Source of the DNA: CAIPSZ01 sp038065015
GTDB taxonomy: Bacteria; Patescibacteriota; Patescibacteriia; PEXW01
Assembly (NCBI GenBank): GCA_038065015.1
Contig: JBBTRU010000046.1
Span: 1 to 14,988, forward strand
Reading direction: 5' to 3'
Length of the DNA stretch: 14,988 nt
Shown: one piece after another, positions 5,223 to 11,461 of the stretch
Layout of the letters: each line of letters starts with the position of its first letter
Numbering within the stretch: position 1 is the first letter of the stretch
Position numbers and translations under genes: made by a program
The notes under the pieces: generated by a model
Told to the model about the DNA's origin: nothing
The model's input: the letters and a program-made list of their open reading frames with translations, nothing else
Databases searched by the model: none

Positions 5223-5316
5223 GCGTGCACACCTGCACGCACCCTCGAGCATAGGACTTCGAGGCAATCATCTCGCATAGGACGCGCCAGCAGAAAGGCG
5301 CACAGTATCATGCGAG
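5223..5316 (+). promoter_or_regulatory. Structured 5' leader that pairs with the start codon of unit 3
   Basis: Three hairpins fill the leader. They are GCGTGCA/TGCACGC (5223-5240), CCTCGA/TCGAGG (5243-5264) and GCGCC/GGCGC (5284-5301). CTCGCAT (5272-5278) is a perfect complement of ATGCGAG (5310-5316), which contains the start codon, so the start is closed in an extended stem around the third hairpin. The nonamer GCATAGGAC occurs twice (5249-5257, 5275-5283), once in the loop of hairpin 2 and once in the arm that pairs with the start. This suggests two alternative pairings. The AAAGG that could act as SD (5294-5298) is also in the structure. Confidence 0.5.
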
Positions 5317-5519
5317 TCGTTTTCACCATTACGCTCATTGGCGCCGTACTCAACGGCAAACTCTGGGATGAGCTAACTATCCAGTGGGAAGAACTCCACA
5401 AGAGCCGCTTCCCGCTCGAGGTGTCCCTGCAGTGGGCCGCCACCCGCGAGTACGCGCTTGCCATTATTCCAGGCCTGACCAGGCTGGAAGATGCGCACCT
5501 CGAAATTGACGTGGCCTGA
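5310..5519 (+). CDS. Unit 3 small protein, 69 aa, unknown
   Basis: ATG 5310 to TGA 5517-5519. The product begins MRVVFTITLIGAVLNGKLWD, alternates hydrophobic and charged residues like a small alpha/beta fold, and ends in EIDVA. It has no cysteines and no clear membrane helix. A weak AAAGG lies 11 bases before the start, and the start codon is predicted to be paired with the leader. A strong hairpin terminator lies 63 bp after the stop. I do not recognise the family. Confidence 0.55.
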   Translation: MRVVFTITLIGAVLNGKLWDELTIQWEELHKSRFPLEVSLQWAATREYALAIIPGLTRLEDAHLEIDVA

Positions 5520-5582
5520 CCCAAACACTACAAAACGTAGCCAGCCAGCACGTCCTGCCCAATGTTCCTACCGATCTTTGCA

Positions 5583-5610
5583 CGCCCGTACCTTTCCAGG
5601 TGCGGGCGTT
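5583..5610 (+). terminator. Terminator of unit 3
   Basis: An 11 bp stem, CGCCCGTACCT (5583-5593) with AGGTGCGGGCG (5598-5608), one G-T wobble, loop TTCC. Only two T residues follow directly, and these are the first bases of the unit 4 -35 (TTGACT), so terminator and promoter overlap. Confidence 0.65.
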
Positions 5611-5637
5611 GACTTTGCTCTACGTGGCTGGTACAGT
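5609..5637 (+). promoter_or_regulatory. Promoter of unit 4
   Basis: TTGACT (5609-5614), a 17 bp spacer, and TACAGT (5632-5637). Confidence 0.6.
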
Positions 5638-5669
5638 GGTCGGTACGAAAACCAATTGAGGAGGTACGA

Positions 5670-5876
5670 ATGGATATCGAAGCTTTTCGGCGTTTGTGCA
5701 TTAATAAGAATGTAAGTGACAAGCAAGTGATAGCGTTCATCATGGAAGCACTTCGGGAAAATAAAATTACCGACGATAATCGTGAAAAATTCCTCGCGAT
5801 TCTCAGTACTGCACGCCACACTATCTACACGGGGGTACAACGATCCCAGAAGCGGCACGCCCGACGCCGACCCTGA
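5670..5876 (+). CDS. Unit 4 small protein, 68 aa, unknown
   Basis: A strong SD, GAGGAGG, lies five bases before ATG 5670. The product is probably all-helical, beginning MDIEAFRRLCINKNVSDKQ, with an amphipathic middle (VIAFIMEALRENK) and a strongly basic end (QKRHARRRP). The basic tail could bind nucleic acid; this is speculation. The TGA at 5874-5876 is followed within 5 bp by a terminator hairpin. No family recognised. Confidence 0.65.
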   Translation: MDIEAFRRLCINKNVSDKQVIAFIMEALRENKITDDNREKFLAILSTARHTIYTGVQRSQKRHARRRP

Positions 5877-5880
5877 CCCC

Positions 5881-5916
5881 AAGCCACCCCGACCTCGAGG
5901 TGGCTTCTTCTTTTTT
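5881..5916 (+). terminator. Terminator of unit 4
   Basis: AAGCCACC (5881-5888) and GGTGGCTT (5899-5906) form an 8 bp stem, followed by CTTCTTTTTT. Confidence 0.85.
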
Positions 5917-5934
5917 GCGTATGGCAGCGCGGGG

Positions 5935-5962
5935 TTGACAAAATGCCTGGCGGGCTTACGAT
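5935..5962 (+). promoter_or_regulatory. Promoter of unit 5
   Basis: TTGACA (5935-5940), a 16 bp spacer, and TACGAT (5957-5962). Confidence 0.6.
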
Positions 5963-5987
5963 AGCCATACAAACAAAAGGAGTACTT

Positions 5988-6317
5988 ATGGAATGGATTC
6001 TCACGTACCTTGTCATTGGTTTGCTCTGGGTGCCGGCAAAAATCTGGGTGGTCTTTACTATTCCACTCATTCAATTAACCGATAAGTCAGATACTGGCGG
6101 CCTGTATAGTATTGCCAAAATGCTAGCACGTCGCCAGATACCGGGTATAGCTGTGATACCATTTTCCATAGCATGGCCTTTACTCGTTTTGGGCGGAAGC
6201 ATATACTGGCTCGTCGTCTTCTACATGGGTAGCAGCATCCGCCTGCTGCAAAAATTTTTTCCCGAACCTTCGAAACCGCCCGTGCAACACGAGCGCGAAT
6301 TCCAAGCCACACCCTAG
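5988..6317 (+). CDS. Unit 5 small membrane protein, 109 aa, unknown
   Basis: AAAAGGAG lies five bases before ATG 5988; the frame is open upstream to 5943, but the SD and promoter fix this start. Hydrophobic segments at about 4-28 and 55-80 suggest two or three membrane passes. A polar loop with KSDTGG and ARRQ lies between them, and a Pro-rich, charged C-terminus follows the last helix. The stop codon TAG is part of the terminator hairpin. I do not recognise the family. Confidence 0.65.
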   Translation: MEWILTYLVIGLLWVPAKIWVVFTIPLIQLTDKSDTGGLYSIAKMLARRQIPGIAVIPFSIAWPLLVLGGSIYWLVVFYMGSSIRLLQKFFPEPSKPPVQHEREFQATP

Positions 6318-6333
6318 GTGTGGCTTTTCCTTT
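6304..6333 (+). terminator. Terminator of unit 5, overlapping its stop codon
   Basis: AAGCCACACC (6304-6313) and GGTGTGGCTT (6317-6326) form a perfect 10 bp stem with loop CTA, and the stop codon lies inside. A T-rich stretch follows. The stem begins with the same AAGCCAC as the unit 4 terminator. Confidence 0.8.
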
Positions 6334-6341
6334 CCCAAAAC

Positions 6342-6369
6342 GCGGACCCACCCAGATCCGCTCTTTTTT
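6342..6369 (+). terminator. Second plus-strand terminator at the end of the island
   Basis: GCGGA (6342-6346) and TCCGC (6357-6361) followed by TCTTTTTT. It abuts the stop codon of the converging DUF559 gene. On the minus strand the same hairpin is followed by GTTTT, so it may act weakly in both directions. Confidence 0.7.
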
Positions 6370-6730
6370 ATTTCTGCTGAGCTATAGCAAGAATATGCTC
6401 GAGAACACCATCAATATTCTGGTACACGTCAGAATTCCAAACACGTACAACTCGTAACCCAAGCTGTTCAATAATCTTCTGTCTTTCCTGGTCGTAAGCC
6501 TCAGCATCTTCACCAATATGCGTTTCACCATCCACTTCAACAACCAGCTTTGCCTGTGCACAATAGAAATCCACAACAAATTTCCCAATGCCGTACTGCC
6601 GTCGGAACTTTAGACCCCCAAGTTGACTCCCTTTAAGTCGTGCCCACAAAATCACTTCAGCTTGTGGCATATTCTTACGCAGGGAACGGCGTTTACCTAG
6701 CTCGGCATGTTTATTGAAAATAAGACTCAT
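6368..6730 (-). CDS. DUF559 (Vsr-like endonuclease fold) protein
   Basis: 120 residues with the usual DUF559 order: RRSLRKNMPQAEVILWARLK, then FRRQYGIGKFVVDFYC, then KLVVEVDGETH, and RVVRVWNSDV near the end. Asp54, Glu65 and Asp67 fit the acidic cluster of the PD-(D/E)xK-like nuclease fold shared with very-short-patch-repair enzymes. The biochemical role of DUF559 proteins is mostly untested. Here it sits directly beside G/C-rich palindromic repeats, a neighbourhood I associate with this family in many genomes. A perfect TATAAT ends six bases before the ATG, so the mRNA should be leaderless. It converges with the plus-strand island. Confidence 0.9.
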   Translation of the reverse strand: MSLIFNKHAELGKRRSLRKNMPQAEVILWARLKGSQLGGLKFRRQYGIGKFVVDFYCAQAKLVVEVDGETHIGEDAEAYDQERQKIIEQLGLRVVRVWNSDVYQNIDGVLEHILAIAQQK

Positions 6731-6736
6731 GCGTTG

Positions 6737-6742
6737 ATTATA
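6737..6742 (-). promoter_or_regulatory. -10 element of a leaderless DUF559 promoter
   Basis: TATAAT at 6742-6737 is followed by six bases and the ATG. The upstream region is G-rich and shows no good -35. Confidence 0.6.
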
Positions 6743-6810
6743 CCCCTCCCTACCCTCCCCTCCGAGAGGGGAGGAGTGTACAGAAAAATCCCCTCCTCTC
6801 GGAGGAGGGG
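6743..6810. repeat. Composite palindromic repeat, copy 1
   Basis: Two hairpins in tandem. CCTCCCCTC/GAGGGGAGG (6754-6774, loop CGA) and CCCCTCCTC/GAGGAGGGG (6790-6810, loop TCG) are separated by AGTGTACAGAAAAAT. No ORF. The same two-hairpin plan with the GAGTGTAC link recurs at 6876-6942. Confidence 0.8.
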
Positions 6811-6863
6811 TGCCCTGAACGACCCCGAGTATACCGAGGGGGAGTCGAAGGGCGGGGTGGTTT
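6811..6863. repeat. Imperfect inverted element between the two composite repeats
   Basis: GCCCTGAACGACCCC (6812-6826) on the left and GGGGGAGTCGAAGGGC (6838-6853) on the right form an imperfect inverted repeat around a GTATAC centre. It resembles widespread short intergenic repeats ending in GTCGAAGGG. Confidence 0.5.
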
Positions 6864-6875
6864 TACTCCGAGCAA

Positions 6876-6942
6876 CTCCCCTTAGCAAGGGGAGGGAGTG
6901 TACTTGGCTATATCGAGAACCCCCTCCTTGGGAAGGAGGGGG
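6876..6942. repeat. Composite palindromic repeat, copy 2
   Basis: CTCCCCTT/AAGGGGAG (6876-6894, loop AGC) and CCCCCTCCTT/AAGGAGGGGG (6920-6942, loop GGG) are joined by GGAGTGTACTTGG. The second hairpin ends 15 bp before the nrdJ stop codon. It may also help 3'-end formation of nrdJ, although no T-tract follows. Confidence 0.8.
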
Positions 6943-6957
6943 TCAGGGGGTAGTCGT

Positions 6958-9900
6958 CTAACTACACCCCGTCGTCTCCCCGCAATCCAAGCAAAGGTTG
7001 CAGGTACCATTTCTTTTCATCTTCATGCTGCCGCAGGCCACGCACTGGTCGCCGGTAAAGCCCTGTTGTTTGGCTTCATCTTTACTATCCATGCCAAAGC
7101 TTACGTTGCTCTTGGCCGCGGCTGTGCGTTCGGCGGTTTGCACGTGCATAGGCAAAGTGGCTTGCGTGCTCACGGGCGAATGTAGGTCGGTGGGGTCTTT
7201 AGGCGCGGGCTTCACGTGCACCAGGTCGGTGCGATGCAAGTACTCAAAGCCCAACACACGGAACACGTAGTCGAGAATGGACGTCGCCATTTTTACGTGG
7301 TCGTGGCCCTGCACCGTGCCAGCAGGTTCAAAGCGCGTGTAAGTGAAGGTGTCTACATACTCTTCCAACGGAATGCCGTACTGCAAGCCTTTGGAAATGG
7401 AAATGGCGAACATGGAGAGCAAACTGCGGTAGGCCGTCCCCTCTTTGTACATGTCAATAAAGATTTCGCCGAGCTTGCCATCGTTGTACTCGCCCGTACG
7501 CAAGTAGACTTTGTGGCCGCCCACGTACACCTTCTGCACAAACCCATGGCGCTTGTTGGGCAAGGCTATACGCACAGCTTGCGCGGCGACAGCATCGCTC
7601 ACCTGCTTGGGTGTTACCTGCTCGTTCGTTTCTTCTTCGGTGGTGTCGGTCTGGCCGGTCTCGTCCAAACCCGAAATGCTGTTGAGCGGCTGTGAAAGTT
7701 TGGACCCATCACGATAGAGGGCCACAGCTTTCAACATGTACTTCCAACTCTTGTGGTAGGCCTGCTCGATATCTTCCAACGTGGCATCGGCCGGCAAATT
7801 GATGGTTTTGGAAATAGCGCCAGAAATAAACGGTTGGGCTCCGGCCATCATTTTGAGGTGTGCTTCGTAGGCAATGTAGCGCGTGCCTTTGGCACCGCAC
7901 TTGTTGGCGCAGTCAAACACCGGTAGGTGCTCGGGTTTGAGGTGCGGTGCACCTTCCACGGTCATGGTGCCACAGACGTACTCATTGGCTTCGTTCATTT
8001 GTGCGTCGGTAAAGCCCAGCGCTTTGAGGACGTTGAGTTCGTGGTCCGCAACTTGCTCGTCCGAAAGGCCAATCCGCTTGAGCATCTCATCGCCCATGGT
8101 AAACGGCGTAAAGGCAAAGCGGATGTCGAACGCGGTTTTGAGGCCAGACTCGATCTTGGCCAAGTCGGCATCGGTAAAGCCCTTCTCTCTTAGCGTAAGC
8201 GGGTTGATGGCCGGGCAGCCAGCAAGTGTGCCATGGCCCTTGGCGTAGTTCTCGATGTCTTTCACTTGCTGCTCGGTGTAGCCCAAGCGACGCAGGGCTT
8301 TGTCCATGGATTGGTTGACGATCTTAAAGAAGCCGCCGCCCGCGAGTTTTTTAAACTTCACGAGCGCGAAGTCGGGTTCAATGCCGGTGGTGTCGCAGTC
8401 CATGACCAAGCCAATGGTGCCAGTAGGGGCAATGACCGTGGTCTGCGCGTTGCGGAAACCGTGCTGCTCACCGAGCGTGATGGCGCGGTCCCAGGCGCGC
8501 TTGGCCGCATCACCCAGGTACGGCGGCACGACGGTTTGGTCGATGCCCATGGGGGTGATAGTAAGGCCTTCATACTCATCCTTGGCCGCGTCGTAGGCCG
8601 CGCGGCGATGGTTGCGGATAACACGAAGCATGTGGCGCTTGTTGCGCTCGTAGGCCGGGAACGGCCCCACCACGCTGGCCATTTCGGCACTGGTGGCGTA
8701 GGACTCACCGGTCATCACGGCGGAAAGCGAGCCGGCAATAGCCAGGGCTTCGGGCGAGTCGTAGGCAATGCCCATGGTCATGAGGATGGTACCGAGGTTG
8801 GCGTACCCCAAACCGAGGGTGCGGTACTCATAGCTGCGGCGCGCAATTTCCTTGCCCGGGAACTGGGCCATAAGCACTGACGTTTCGAGCGTGATGGTCC
8901 ACAGGCGGATGCTGTGGCGGTAGCTGTCCATGTCCACAATGCCGGTAACCGGGTCCAAATAGTGCGCCAAGTTGATGGAAGCCAAGTTGCAGGCGGTGTC
9001 ATCGAGGAACATGTACTCGCTACACGGGTTGGAACCGTTGATACGGCCATCCACTGGGCAGGTGTGCCATTCGTTGACGGTATCGTCAAACTGCAGACCC
9101 GGATCGGCACAGGACCAGGCGGCATAGGCAATTTGGTCCCAGAGTTGGCGCGCAGGCACGGTGCGAACGACTTCTTTGCTCACCCGGCCGACCAACTGCC
9201 AGGGGGCGTTGGTGCGCACGGCTTCCATATACGCATTGGTCACCCGCACGGTATTGTTGCTGTTCTGGCCCGAGACCGTGTTGTAAGCCTCACCTTCGAA
9301 GTGCGTGTCGAACACGGGGAAGTCGAGCGTGGTGTGACCTTGTTTGACGAGATCGAGCGCGCGGACAATGTAGTTGAGCGGTACTTGGTGCTTGATGGCG
9401 TGCTGCACCACTACTTTAAGCGCCGGCGACTGGGCTACAGTAGTCGCGCCTTCGGCGTGCGCCGTGGTCATAATTTCGTTAAGGAATTTGCTGTTGGTGC
9501 GGCTACCGGTGACCAGGTCGGCCACTTTCTGCTCTTCTTTCACCTTCCAGTTGATGAACTCTTCCACATCCGGATGGTCGATATTCACAATGACCATCTT
9601 GGCGGCCCGGCGCGTGGTGCCGCCGCTCTTAATGGCACCCGCGGCTTTGTCGAAAATTTGCAAAAAGGACATCATGCCGGACGAGCTGCCGCCGCCGCCG
9701 AGCTTTTCCCCGCGGCCGCGCAGGCTGGAGAAGTTGCTGCCCGTGCCCGAGCCGAATTTGAAAAGGCGCGCCTCGCGGGTAATGAGGTCAAAAATGCCGC
9801 CCTCGTTAACCAGATCGTCGTTGACGCTCTGGATGAAGCAGGCGTGCGGCTGCGGGTGGGTGTATGCGTCTTCGGACTGGTGGAGCTCGCCATTGGCCGG

Positions 9901-10455
9901 GTCGACGTAGTAGTGCCCCTGCGGCTTGCCCGTGATGCCGTAGGCCGTGTGCAAACCCGTGTTGAACCACTGGGGCGAGTTGGGCGCGCCAAACTGGCGA
10001 ATGAGCATGTGTTCCATTTCATCCTGGTAGGCTTGGGCGTCGGCAGCCGAAGCAAAGTAGCCCCACGCTTCGGCCCACGTCCGCCAGCACTGGGCCATGC
10101 GGCGTACCACTTGCCGGGCGCTCCGCTCTGCGCCGGTGACGACGTTGCCCTGACTGTCGAGTTTGGGGCTGCCGTCCGGATTGAGTATAGGCACGCCCGC
10201 TTTACGAAAGTATTTTTGGGCAATAATATCCGTGGCCACCTGTGACCAACTGGCCGGCACCTCAACGTCGTTTATCTCATACACAATGCGGCCATCCGTA
10301 TTCTTGATGACCGAGGTACGCAGTTCGTACTCTACCTGCGCCAGCGGGTCGACGCCCGCAGTGGTGTACCGCCGGGTAATGCGCAAGCCATTGGCGGGAT
10401 ACGTCCCCACAGCAGCGTTCGCGTGCGTAGCGGTGTGGAGCGTGGGGTGCGGCAT
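6958..10455 (-). CDS. nrdJ: Adenosylcobalamin-dependent (class II) ribonucleoside-diphosphate reductase NrdJ
   Basis: 1165 residues, within the long-NrdJ size range. It converts ribonucleotides to deoxyribonucleotides by a thiyl radical formed with adenosylcobalamin. The catalytic set is complete by comparison with Thermotoga NrdJ: redox pair Cys206 (HACFIQSV) and Cys489 (DTACNLAS), radical Cys478 in the NPCSE motif (476-480), with Asn476 and Glu480. The phosphate-binding PTGTIGLVMDCDTTG lies at 677-691. Residues about 962-1084 match a TSCPD domain. The C-terminus carries CVACG (1138-1142), CNLCLDCG (1152-1159) and a last Cys1164, a zinc-ribbon or redox tail. No N-terminal ATP cone is evident. 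No SD is seen before ATG 10455. It follows nrdR by 44 bp on the same strand, so it is probably in one transcript and repressed by NrdR. The cofactor could come from the CobO and uptake genes nearby. Confidence 0.97.
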   Translation of the reverse strand: MPHPTLHTATHANAAVGTYPANGLRITRRYTTAGVDPLAQVEYELRTSVIKNTDGRIVYEINDVEVPASWSQVATDIIAQKYFRKAGVPILNPDGSPKLDSQGNVVTGAERSARQVVRRMAQCWRTWAEAWGYFASAADAQAYQDEMEHMLIRQFGAPNSPQWFNTGLHTAYGITGKPQGHYYVDPANGELHQSEDAYTHPQPHACFIQSVNDDLVNEGGIFDLITREARLFKFGSGTGSNFSSLRGRGEKLGGGGSSSGMMSFLQIFDKAAGAIKSGGTTRRAAKMVIVNIDHPDVEEFINWKVKEEQKVADLVTGSRTNSKFLNEIMTTAHAEGATTVAQSPALKVVVQHAIKHQVPLNYIVRALDLVKQGHTTLDFPVFDTHFEGEAYNTVSGQNSNNTVRVTNAYMEAVRTNAPWQLVGRVSKEVVRTVPARQLWDQIAYAAWSCADPGLQFDDTVNEWHTCPVDGRINGSNPCSEYMFLDDTACNLASINLAHYLDPVTGIVDMDSYRHSIRLWTITLETSVLMAQFPGKEIARRSYEYRTLGLGYANLGTILMTMGIAYDSPEALAIAGSLSAVMTGESYATSAEMASVVGPFPAYERNKRHMLRVIRNHRRAAYDAAKDEYEGLTITPMGIDQTVVPPYLGDAAKRAWDRAITLGEQHGFRNAQTTVIAPTGTIGLVMDCDTTGIEPDFALVKFKKLAGGGFFKIVNQSMDKALRRLGYTEQQVKDIENYAKGHGTLAGCPAINPLTLREKGFTDADLAKIESGLKTAFDIRFAFTPFTMGDEMLKRIGLSDEQVADHELNVLKALGFTDAQMNEANEYVCGTMTVEGAPHLKPEHLPVFDCANKCGAKGTRYIAYEAHLKMMAGAQPFISGAISKTINLPADATLEDIEQAYHKSWKYMLKAVALYRDGSKLSQPLNSISGLDETGQTDTTEEETNEQVTPKQVSDAVAAQAVRIALPNKRHGFVQKVYVGGHKVYLRTGEYNDGKLGEIFIDMYKEGTAYRSLLSMFAISISKGLQYGIPLEEYVDTFTYTRFEPAGTVQGHDHVKMATSILDYVFRVLGFEYLHRTDLVHVKPAPKDPTDLHSPVSTQATLPMHVQTAERTAAAKSNVSFGMDSKDEAKQQGFTGDQCVACGSMKMKRNGTCNLCLDCGETTGCS

Positions 10456-10499
10456 GGGCGCGAGTGGTTAGGCGAACGTGAGTGAAATGGGAATGGTTT

Positions 10500-11000
10500 T
10501 TAGGACCGGCGGGAACGCTTGGGAGATTTTCCAGTTTTCGCTTGCGACCGGGGCTTGAGGAGCGCGTGCAATTCCCGCTGAAAGGTGGCAACGTCTTTAA
10601 ACGAACGGTAGACCGAGGCAAAGCGGATGTAGGCAACCTGGTTCGTCCGCTTCAAATGCTTCATGAGGATCTCGCCGATGTCTGCGCTCTTTATTTCCTG
10701 CCGACCGGTTATCTGGATATCCCGCTCGATACGGTTCACCAGGCGCTTGAACTCATCCTGCGTCAGCGGGAGCTTCTGGAACGAGCGCCGCAAGCCCACT
10801 TCGAGCTTTTCGCGGCTGTAGGGCTCGTGCCGGCCGTCCCGCTTGATAACCGTGAGATTGAGAATTTCCGTCTCCTCCATGGTGGAGAAGCGGAAGTCGC
10901 AGCGCCCGCATTCCCGACGGCGTCGAATGGCCAACCCGTCCTCGATGAGGCGGGAGTCCATAACCCGGGTGTCTGGTTTGTGGCAGGCAGGACACTTCAT
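10500..11000 (-). CDS. nrdR: Transcriptional repressor NrdR
   Basis: 166 residues from ATG 11000, starting with the family's MKCPAC. The frame continues upstream to 11243, but those 81 residues are unlike any NrdR and cover repeat DNA. The zinc ribbon uses Cys3, Cys6, Cys31 and Cys34 (CPAC and CGRC). An ATP-cone domain follows (about 49-139; KRDGRHEPYSREKLEVGL, later NQVAYIRFASVYRSFKD). The C-terminus is an extra basic tail (KTGKSPKRSRRS), slightly longer than usual. NrdR binds ATP/dATP and represses ribonucleotide reductase genes through paired NrdR boxes. Two such boxes can be proposed at its own promoter, so autoregulation of nrdR-nrdJ is likely. Confidence 0.96.
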   Translation of the reverse strand: MKCPACHKPDTRVMDSRLIEDGLAIRRRRECGRCDFRFSTMEETEILNLTVIKRDGRHEPYSREKLEVGLRRSFQKLPLTQDEFKRLVNRIERDIQITGRQEIKSADIGEILMKHLKRTNQVAYIRFASVYRSFKDVATFQRELHALLKPRSQAKTGKSPKRSRRS

Positions 11001-11021
11001 GAGATGAAAAGCCAGCAACGC

Positions 11022-11188
11022 GGCCTGCCCGCCAAAGTTAGCAGTGCGGCGACGCAGGCGGGTACCCCATCGTACAACGACGAGGGCATCCTCGCCAAGC
11101 GTGGACGAGAAATGCGAGGAAAACGTAGGGTCGGCGTAGGCAGGGACCCGCCTGCCAACGCCTGAGCGTATGGCGATGGCGGGCAGGC
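11022..11188. repeat. Nested inverted copies of a GCCTGCCCGCC-type motif
   Basis: GGCCTGCCCGCC (11022-11033) is mirrored by GGCGGGCAGGC (11178-11188). Inside it GCAGGCGGG (11054-11062) is mirrored by CCCGCCTGCC (11147-11156). The same core occurs in the htrA 5' coding region at 1000-1010. It fills most of the long nrdR leader and has no credible gene, so I read it as a dispersed palindromic repeat insertion. Confidence 0.55.
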
Positions 11189-11230
11189 AAGCGGCCAGCG
11201 CAGCCAGACGTGGTGTTGATGTTGTAAAGA

Positions 11231-11278
11231 AGCGTGAGAACAAGCTGACACGCTCCTCTCCCCGCCGTGGCGGGGAGG
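11231..11278 (-). other. Two hairpins in the nrdR 5' leader
   Basis: CTCCCCGCC/GGCGGGGAG (11258-11277) and AGCGTG/CACGCT (11231-11254) lie one after the other in the roughly 320 nt leader between the predicted start and nrdR. No strong T-tract follows either, so a terminator is not supported. The rest of 11189-11230 shows nothing I can support. Confidence 0.45.
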
Positions 11279-11300
11279 CTAGGGCCCAATACCCTAGGTA

Positions 11301-11355
11301 ACACTAGATGTAGTATCTCTAAGGGGTAGTATACCACTACATATGGGTTTGTCAA
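11301..11355 (-). promoter_or_regulatory. nrdR-nrdJ promoter with two putative NrdR boxes
   Basis: TTGACA (11355-11350), a 16 bp spacer, and TATACT (11333-11328). Two NrdR-box-like 16-mers sit on it. One, in the spacer, contains CCATATGTAGTGG (11347-11335). The second, ATACTACATCTAGTGT (11316-11301), covers the start region and fits the ACACWATATATWGWGT-type consensus well. Their TAGTG half sites are 33 bp apart, close to three helical turns (31-32 bp is usual). The position over -35/-10 and start fits repression. Confidence 0.7.
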
Positions 11356-11399
11356 CCCAAACCCAAAAACGGCACCTCGTTGCAAGCCGCATAATTACT

Positions 11400-11439
11400 G
11401 GGGTTTCCCGGTGTCGCTTTAGGAGGGGAAATCCGACAC
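11400..11439. other. Interlocked inverted repeats upstream of the nrdR promoter
   Basis: GGGTTTCCC (11401-11409) can pair with GGGAAATCC (11426-11434) with one mismatch, while GTGTCG (11411-11416) pairs with CGACAC (11434-11439). The pairs interlock, as in a pseudoknot or two alternative hairpins. It lies between ftsZ and the nrdR promoter; no T-tract, so not a clear ftsZ terminator. Confidence 0.35.
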
Positions 11440-11461
11440 TGAAAATCCCTGTGGATAGACT

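Noticed and set aside
5568..6074. Minus-strand ORF of 168 codons across units 3-5
   Set aside because: It runs across promoters, terminators and ORFs of three plus-strand units and has no SD; the plus-strand arrangement explains the region better.
4185..6369. Integron cassette array
   Set aside because: The unit pattern recalls one, but there is no integrase, no attI, and I cannot find attC-like imperfect palindromes at the unit borders; the palindromes there are terminators.
6743..6942. CRISPR array
   Set aside because: The repeated units are G/C-rich palindromes of unequal length without regular spacers.
8914..10245. Long plus-strand ORF (443 codons) opposite nrdJ
   Set aside because: It is the antisense of a fully conserved nrdJ reading frame with typical GC-driven shadow composition and no ribosome binding site.
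11001..11243. N-terminal extension of nrdR
   Set aside because: The extra 81 residues lie in repeat DNA, and MKCPAC at 11000 is the normal family start.
11448..11457. DnaA-box-like TGTGGATAG downstream of ftsZ
   Set aside because: A single near-match without further boxes or an AT-rich unwinding element; no support for an origin.
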